A stretch of DNA of 64,000 bases from Burkholderiaceae bacterium (GTDB taxonomy: Bacteria > Pseudomonadota > Gammaproteobacteria > Burkholderiales > Burkholderiaceae_C). Location of the stretch: NCBI GenBank assembly GCA_016790575.1, contig JAEUOU010000006.1:182737-246736 (forward strand). Reading direction: 5' to 3'. Under the pieces are notes generated by a model that was given only the letters and a program-made list of their open reading frames with translations, made no database searches and had not been told where the DNA came from. The position numbers and the translations under genes were made by a program. This document shows, piece by piece, positions 59,696-64,000 of the stretch (position 1 is its first letter; each line of letters begins with the position of its first letter).

Positions 59696-59737
59696 CGAAA
59701 ATCGACTATTTCGCGCTGGGTATCGGCTGTTTTTTCT
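59680..59737 (+). repeat. Dispersed repeat copy R11, includes the SDR stop codon
   Basis: Reads GCTATCGAAAAAATAGC (5-bp hairpin), then GAAAATCGACTATTTCGCGC and TGGGTATCGGCTGTTTTTTC. The TAG stop of the SDR gene is within the hairpin (59693-59695). The T-run could help end the transcript. A GC-rich inverted repeat follows near 59766-59790. Confidence 0.85.
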
Positions 59738-59801
59738 TGAAAACCGCCGCTGGGGCCCTGATGGGGCGCGGCGCACGCCGCGCGTGCGCGGCCCAGGCCG
59801 A

Positions 59802-60335
59802 TCAGCGGTATGCGGACGGCGAGACGGCGCCAGGTGTGCCCGAGACCGGCTGTGCGGCCGAGCCGCCAACCGGCACCAGGGCCAGGCGAATCCAGGCGCC
59901 CGGATCCTGTGCCATCTGCGTTGTGTACTGTTTGCCGGCGTACTCGAACGTGACGCTGTAACCGGTGACCCGGTTTTCGACCACGTTGTGGGTGCTGCAC
60001 TGCTGGACGGTCTGTGTCTGGGGCGCGCTGCTGCCTTCGATCTGGTTGCCAAGCAAAGCGCCTCCGACCAGCCCGACGCCCGTGGCAACGGCCCGGCCGC
60101 CACCTTTGCCGACCTGATTGCCAAGCGCGCCGCCGGCAATGGCGCCGATCACTGCGCCGGCACCCGACTTGCTGCCCGGTGTGGTCACCTGTTGCGGCGT
60201 ACAGACCTGTTGCGGCACCGTGACCGCCTGAATGACCGGCATGCTGGCTACCACCCGGGCGAAGTCTTCCGCCGCCAGCGCAGGGACCGCCACGGCGGAA
60301 AGGGCGAGTAGAACGATCGGGCGGCACAAGGACAT
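59802..60335 (-). CDS. Glycine-zipper envelope protein (SlyB/Rick_17kDa type)
   Basis: The product has 177 residues from ATG 60335, with a signal peptide ending near PALA-AEDF. The glycine-zipper 2TM motif is GAVIGAIAGGALGNQVGKGG, continued by GVGLVGGALLGNQIE. A downstream beta-rich part has VENRVTGYSVTFEYAGKQYT. The lipobox is absent, so it is probably an outer-membrane or periplasmic protein. The gap to the tRNA terminator shows nothing identifiable. Confidence 0.88.
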   Translation of the reverse strand: MSLCRPIVLLALSAVAVPALAAEDFARVVASMPVIQAVTVPQQVCTPQQVTTPGSKSGAGAVIGAIAGGALGNQVGKGGGRAVATGVGLVGGALLGNQIEGSSAPQTQTVQQCSTHNVVENRVTGYSVTFEYAGKQYTTQMAQDPGAWIRLALVPVGGSAAQPVSGTPGAVSPSAYR

Positions 60336-60471
60336 GAATGACTCCGGGATGGCGATGATGGGTCAACGGCGTGCCGGCCTTGCCGGTTGACCGGAAGGCG
60401 GGGTGCGGGACGCCGCCAGCCGGTACTTTACCGGCGCTTGACGCTTGTCAGCGATTGTTACCGTCGGACGC

Positions 60472-60509
60472 AAAGAGAAAACCCCTTGGTTCGGAAGAAC
60501 CAAGGGGTT
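60472..60509 (-). terminator. Rho-independent terminator after tRNA-Thr
   Basis: On the minus strand a perfect 13-bp stem (AACCCCTTGGTTC, GAACCAAGGGGTT) with a TTCC loop precedes TTTCTCTTT. It lies 5 bases after the tRNA CCA end and probably ends the pepN-fbp-tRNA transcript. Confidence 0.93.
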
Positions 60510-60514
60510 TGTTC

Positions 60515-60590
60515 TGGTGCCGGAGAGATGAATCGAACACCCGACCTTCTCATTACGAATGAGCTGCTCTACCGACTGAGCTACACCGGC
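60515..60590 (-). tRNA. tRNA-Thr(CGT)
   Basis: 76-base cloverleaf. Acceptor GCCGGTG pairs with CTCCGGC (one T-T mismatch at pair 6), followed by A and an encoded CCA. The D arm is GCTC-AGTCGGTA-GAGC, the anticodon loop TTCGTAA (anticodon CGT, reads ACG), and the T loop TTCGATT. The 5' end is 12 bases after the fbp stop on the same strand. Confidence 0.97.
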
Positions 60591-60602
60591 GTAAGCCCTA
60601 AA

Positions 60603-61610
60603 TTATAGCGGGTTGTGGTAGCTGGTGACCCGCTCCACTTCGTTTTTGGAGCCCAGGATCACACTCACGCGTTCGTGCAGCGTGCGCGGCGCGATGTCCA
60701 GGATGCGCTGGCGGCCATTGGTGGCGGCGCCGCCGGCCTGCTCGATCAGCCAGCCCATGGGGTTGGCCTCGTACATCAGGCGCAGCTTGCCCGGTTTGGT
60801 GGGTTCGCGTCTGTCCCAGGGGTAAAGGAAGACGCCGCCGCGGGTCATGATGCGGTGCACATCAGCGACCATGGAAGCCACCCAGCGCATGTTGAAATCC
60901 TTTCCGCGCGGGCCTTCCTTGCCCTGCAGGCATTCGTCGATGTAGCGGCGCACCGGTTCGTCCCAGTGGCGCATGTTGCTCATGTTGATGGCGAATTCCT
61001 TGGTGTCTTCCGGGATGCGCACATTTTCTTCGGTCAGAACAAAAGAGCCTTGCTCCCGGTCCAGGGTGAACATCGCAACGCCGTCGCCCACCGTCAGCAC
61101 CAGCGTGGTCTGAGGGCCGTAGACACAGTAGCCCGCGGCCACCTGCTGGCAACCCGGCTGTAGGAAGTCGCTTTCTTCCACGCCGCGGTCACCCTCCGGC
61201 TTCCTGAGCACGCTGAAGATGGTGCCGATACTCACGTTGACGTCGATGTTGCTGGAGCCGTCCAACGGGTCGAACAGCAGCAGGTACTCACCTTGGGGAT
61301 AGCGGTTGGGCACCAGGTAGATGCCCTCCATCTCTTCGGAGGCCATGGCCGCCAGGTGGCCGCCCCATTCATTGGCTTCAATGAGCACTTCGTTGGCAAT
61401 GATGTCCAGCTTCTTTTGCACTTCACCCTGCACGTTTTCGCTGTCGGCGGAGCCCATCACTTCACCCAGAGCGCCCTTGTTGACGGCCAGACTGATGCGT
61501 TTGCAGGCGCGCGCGACCACTTCGAGCAGCAGTCGCAGCTCCGGCGGGATTCGGCCATCGTGGCGTTGTTGCTCGACCAGATAGCGGGTCAGGAAAACTC
61601 GTTTACTCAT
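60603..61610 (-). CDS. fbp: Fructose-1,6-bisphosphatase class 1
   Basis: Hydrolyses fructose-1,6-bisphosphate in gluconeogenesis. The product has 335 residues from ATG 61610. Motifs are [20 protein letters not shown] (metal and phosphate ligands), MASEEMEG and [20 protein letters not shown] with a later [11 protein letters not shown]. It lies 38 bases after the pepN stop and 12 before the tRNA-Thr gene. Confidence 0.97.
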   Translation of the reverse strand: MSKRVFLTRYLVEQQRHDGRIPPELRLLLEVVARACKRISLAVNKGALGEVMGSADSENVQGEVQKKLDIIANEVLIEANEWGGHLAAMASEEMEGIYLVPNRYPQGEYLLLFDPLDGSSNIDVNVSIGTIFSVLRKPEGDRGVEESDFLQPGCQQVAAGYCVYGPQTTLVLTVGDGVAMFTLDREQGSFVLTEENVRIPEDTKEFAINMSNMRHWDEPVRRYIDECLQGKEGPRGKDFNMRWVASMVADVHRIMTRGGVFLYPWDRREPTKPGKLRLMYEANPMGWLIEQAGGAATNGRQRILDIAPRTLHERVSVILGSKNEVERVTSYHNPL

Positions 61611-61648
61611 CAGGCTCTCCAGAAAAAAGGACAGTTTTGGCCGCGAAC

Positions 61649-64000
61649 TCAATCGGCAAGCGCCCGGGTGACCACTTCGCGCAGATCGTTGCTCAGGTCG
61701 TTGCGGGCGGCAACCCGTGCGATGGCTTCGCGGGCGGCGGTGCGCCAGGGGTCGGCCAGTTTTTTCCAACGGTCGAGCGCGCGGGCCAGGCGGGCGGCGA
61801 CTTGCGGATTGAATGTGTCCAGTTCCAGCACCCGTTCGGCCCAGAACACGTATCCGGCGGCGTCGGCACGGTGGAATGCACCGGGGTTGGCGTTGCAGTA
61901 GCTGAAGATCAGGCTGCGCGCACGGTTGGGATTGCGCAAAGTGAAATCGGGATGCTGCAACAGCTGGCGCACGCGCGGCAGCACGTCGCCGCCGCGGTCC
62001 GGCGCTCCGGCCTGCAGTGCGAACCATTTGTCCAGCACCAGCGCCTCGTCGCGGAACAGGGCATGAAAACGCGTGAGCGCTTCGGCAGCGAGCGGATGCG
62101 CACTGCCGACCAGGGCGGACAGCGCCGCAAAGCGGTCGGTCATGTTGCCGGCGTCCTTGAAACGCTGATAGGCCCGGCCGGGCCAGATCACGTCACCGCT
62201 TGCACGGGCCGCCAGGCACAACATCGTCAGCGCCAGGCCCGCCAGTGCCCTGCGTCCGCAGGACTGAGGATCGGGCCGGTAGGCACCGGTATCTCGATGT
62301 GTTTCCCAGGCCCACTGCCAGTCAGCCTGCAATGCCCGGGCCAGTTGCTCACGCATGGCTTCGCGCACCGCATGGATGCGCTGCGGATCGACGATGTCCA
62401 GTTGCTCGGCAATGTAGGTCTCCGAGGGCAGGGTCAACACCAGTTCCTTGAAGGCGGCATCCAGAGCCGGGTGACGCAGCACGCTGCGCAGGGCGTCCAG
62501 GCAGGCGGCGTCCAGCACCGGCGCGCCGGCCGGGTCGGCATCGCTGCGGATGAACTCCAGGGCCCGCTTGAGGGCAAGACGCTGGCCCGCCTCCCAGCGG
62601 TTGAAGGGATCCGTGTCGTGGGCGAGCAGGGTCAGCAACTGTGCATCGCTGTAGTCGAATTCAAGGATCACCGGCGCCGAAAATCCGCGCAGGATGGAGG
62701 GTACCGGCGGTTCGGAAATTCCGTCGAAGACCACCGTCTCGCTGCCTTCGGTCAGCACATGGGTGCGCGCGGAGCCGGAAATCTCCCGGCCATTCGCGTC
62801 CAGCAGACCCAGCGCGAGCGGGATCACAAAGGGTTCCTTGGTCGACTGGCCGGGGGTTGGCGGGCAGCTCTGGGTCAGGGTCAGGCTGTAGCGGCCCGAG
62901 GCGGCGTCATGGTGCCCGGTGGCGGCCACCCGGGGCGTGCCGGCCTGGCTGTACCAGCGCTTGAACTGGGGCAGCAGCGCCGCCAGAGGCGAGTCCGGGT
63001 TTGCGTCGGCAATGGCTTGGGCAAAGTCATCGCAGGTAACCGCCTGTCCGTCGTGGCGCTGGAAATACAGTGTCATGCCACGGGCGAAACCGGCACGTCC
63101 CAGGGGGTCGCCCTCGGTCGCGGCCAGCGTCTGCATCATGCGCACGACCTCGGCACCCTTTTCATAGATCGTGACGGTATAGAAGTTGTTGATCTCCAGG
63201 TACTGGTCGGGCCGTACCGGATGGGCCATCGGGCCGGCGTCCTCGGGGAACTGGGCAGTGCGCAGCACCCGCACGTCTTCGATGCGCTTGACGGCGCGGG
63301 CGCTGGCTTCGCCGGCCATGTCCTGGCTGAACTCCTGGTCACGGAAGACGGTGAGTCCTTCCTTCAGGGACAGCTGAAACCAGTCCCGGCAGGTGATGCG
63401 GTTACCCGTCCAGTTATGGAAATACTCGTGGCCGACGACACTTTCTACGTTGCCGAAGTCGGTGTCCGTGGCGGTGGCGGGGTTGGCAAGCACGAACTTG
63501 GTATTGAATATGTTCAGGCCCTTGTTCTCCATGGCGCCCATGTTGAAGTCGCTGGTGGCGACGATCATGAAACGTTCCAGGTCCAGCGGCAGCCCGAAGC
63601 GTGCCTCGTCCCATGCCACGCTGGCCATCAGGGAGTTCATCGCGTGTTCGGTCTTGTCCAGGTCGCCGGGGCGCACGTACACCTGCAACAGGTGCTCCTG
63701 CCCGCTGCGCGAGACGATGCGCTGTTCCCGGCTGACCAGTACCCCGGCCACCAGGGCGAACAGGTAGCTGGGTTTGCGATGCGGGTCCACCCATTTCGCG
63801 AAATGTCGGCCGTCGTCCAGATCGCCCTGGTCGACGAGATTGCCGTTGGACAACAGCACCGGGTACTTTGCCTTGTCGGCCCGGAGCGTCACGGTGTAGC
63901 TGGCCATCACATCCGGGCGGTCCAGGAAGTAGGTGATGCGGCGGAAACCCTCGGCCTCGCACTGGGTGAAGAACGATTCGTTGCTGACATACAGGCCCAT
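61649..64000 (-). CDS. pepN: Aminopeptidase N, C-terminal part
   Basis: M1-family zinc aminopeptidase. The gene runs off the end of the window; the last 783 residues are visible and the codon at 63998-64000 is an internal Met, not a shown start. The catalytic domain has [12 protein letters not shown] (substrate binding), the zinc site HEYFHNW with the downstream Glu in [15 protein letters not shown], and a Tyr region [17 protein letters not shown]. The C-terminal alpha-helical domain follows and ends near [17 protein letters not shown]. It is probably in one unit with fbp and tRNA-Thr. Confidence 0.96.
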   Translation of the reverse strand: MGLYVSNESFFTQCEAEGFRRITYFLDRPDVMASYTVTLRADKAKYPVLLSNGNLVDQGDLDDGRHFAKWVDPHRKPSYLFALVAGVLVSREQRIVSRSGQEHLLQVYVRPGDLDKTEHAMNSLMASVAWDEARFGLPLDLERFMIVATSDFNMGAMENKGLNIFNTKFVLANPATATDTDFGNVESVVGHEYFHNWTGNRITCRDWFQLSLKEGLTVFRDQEFSQDMAGEASARAVKRIEDVRVLRTAQFPEDAGPMAHPVRPDQYLEINNFYTVTIYEKGAEVVRMMQTLAATEGDPLGRAGFARGMTLYFQRHDGQAVTCDDFAQAIADANPDSPLAALLPQFKRWYSQAGTPRVAATGHHDAASGRYSLTLTQSCPPTPGQSTKEPFVIPLALGLLDANGREISGSARTHVLTEGSETVVFDGISEPPVPSILRGFSAPVILEFDYSDAQLLTLLAHDTDPFNRWEAGQRLALKRALEFIRSDADPAGAPVLDAACLDALRSVLRHPALDAAFKELVLTLPSETYIAEQLDIVDPQRIHAVREAMREQLARALQADWQWAWETHRDTGAYRPDPQSCGRRALAGLALTMLCLAARASGDVIWPGRAYQRFKDAGNMTDRFAALSALVGSAHPLAAEALTRFHALFRDEALVLDKWFALQAGAPDRGGDVLPRVRQLLQHPDFTLRNPNRARSLIFSYCNANPGAFHRADAAGYVFWAERVLELDTFNPQVAARLARALDRWKKLADPWRTAAREAIARVAARNDLSNDLREVVTRALAD

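Noticed and set aside
1-64000. CRISPR arrays, insertion sequences, integrases or prophage genes
   Set aside because: No spacer-repeat pattern, transposase or phage gene was seen; the GGTC tract and the dispersed repeats are not CRISPR repeats.

Overview
GC-rich chromosomal segment from a betaproteobacterium, most likely Burkholderiales and plausibly Comamonadaceae. This is inferred from the ftsK-lolA-rarA order, a Bug-type (tripartite tricarboxylate) binding protein, a phasin gene with TGCA-palindrome operators, a LytS/LytTR pair beside argH, and heavy GC bias at third positions. No rRNA, prophage, insertion sequence or CRISPR array was seen. The only RNA gene found is a tRNA-Thr(CGT).

Layout. 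1-4.8 kb: tail of a Crp/Fnr regulator, then ftsK, lolA and rarA. 5-8.6 kb: livHMGF, a branched-chain amino acid ABC transporter without its binding protein. 8.6-11.1 kb: nudB, a YbhP-like phosphatase and clsB. 11-14.6 kb: a GRDP-like protein with a Gly/Cys tail, folE, a BLUF photoreceptor, a thioesterase and a DUF429-like protein. 14.6-21.5 kb: a four-gene minus-strand envelope operon that includes a TPR-secretin lipoprotein, divergent from a NarL-type regulator and a membrane histidine kinase. 21.8-28.9 kb: oxidoreductase, TPP enzyme, MscS channel, SGNH hydrolase and lldD-like dehydrogenase. 29-37.3 kb: pbpC and a 2000-residue alpha-2-macroglobulin. 37.5-38.2 kb: phasin. 38.4-38.6 kb: a 136-bp GGTC tract. 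38.6-43.4 kb: a second regulator/kinase pair, paralogous to the first, divergent from two lipoprotein genes. 43.4-45.5 kb: amtB (with a candidate sigma-54 promoter and NtrC box) and an NlpC/P60 lipoprotein. 45.7-49.5 kb: a salicylyl-CoA-hydroxylase-like monooxygenase, an aryl-acid adenylating enzyme and a LysR regulator. 49.8-53.2 kb: LysR divergent from DJ-1/PfpI, F420-reductase-like and LtrA genes. 53.2-56.6 kb: argH divergent from a LytS/LytTR pair. 56.6-64 kb: Bug protein, 2Fe-2S reductase, SDR epimerase, glycine-zipper protein, tRNA-Thr, fbp and the C-terminal part of pepN.

Three signals stand out. First, a dispersed repeat of about 50-60 bp occurs 11 times. Its consensus is a small GCTAT/ATAGC hairpin, then a CGACC-TTTT block, then CGCTGGGTAT and a T-run. 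Three copies lie in frame inside protein-coding genes (a DUF429 gene and two places in pbpC) and one supplies a stop codon, which resembles the behaviour of Rickettsia palindromic elements. Second, two paralogous response-regulator/kinase modules about 22 kb apart each overlap GTGA and each face a divergent operon of uncharacterised secreted or lipoprotein envelope proteins; one of these operons encodes a TPR-secretin fusion with no visible pilus or secretion machinery. Third, a long tetranucleotide tract sits at the 3' edge of the second module.

All calls rest on reading the sequence and on family knowledge; no database search was run.
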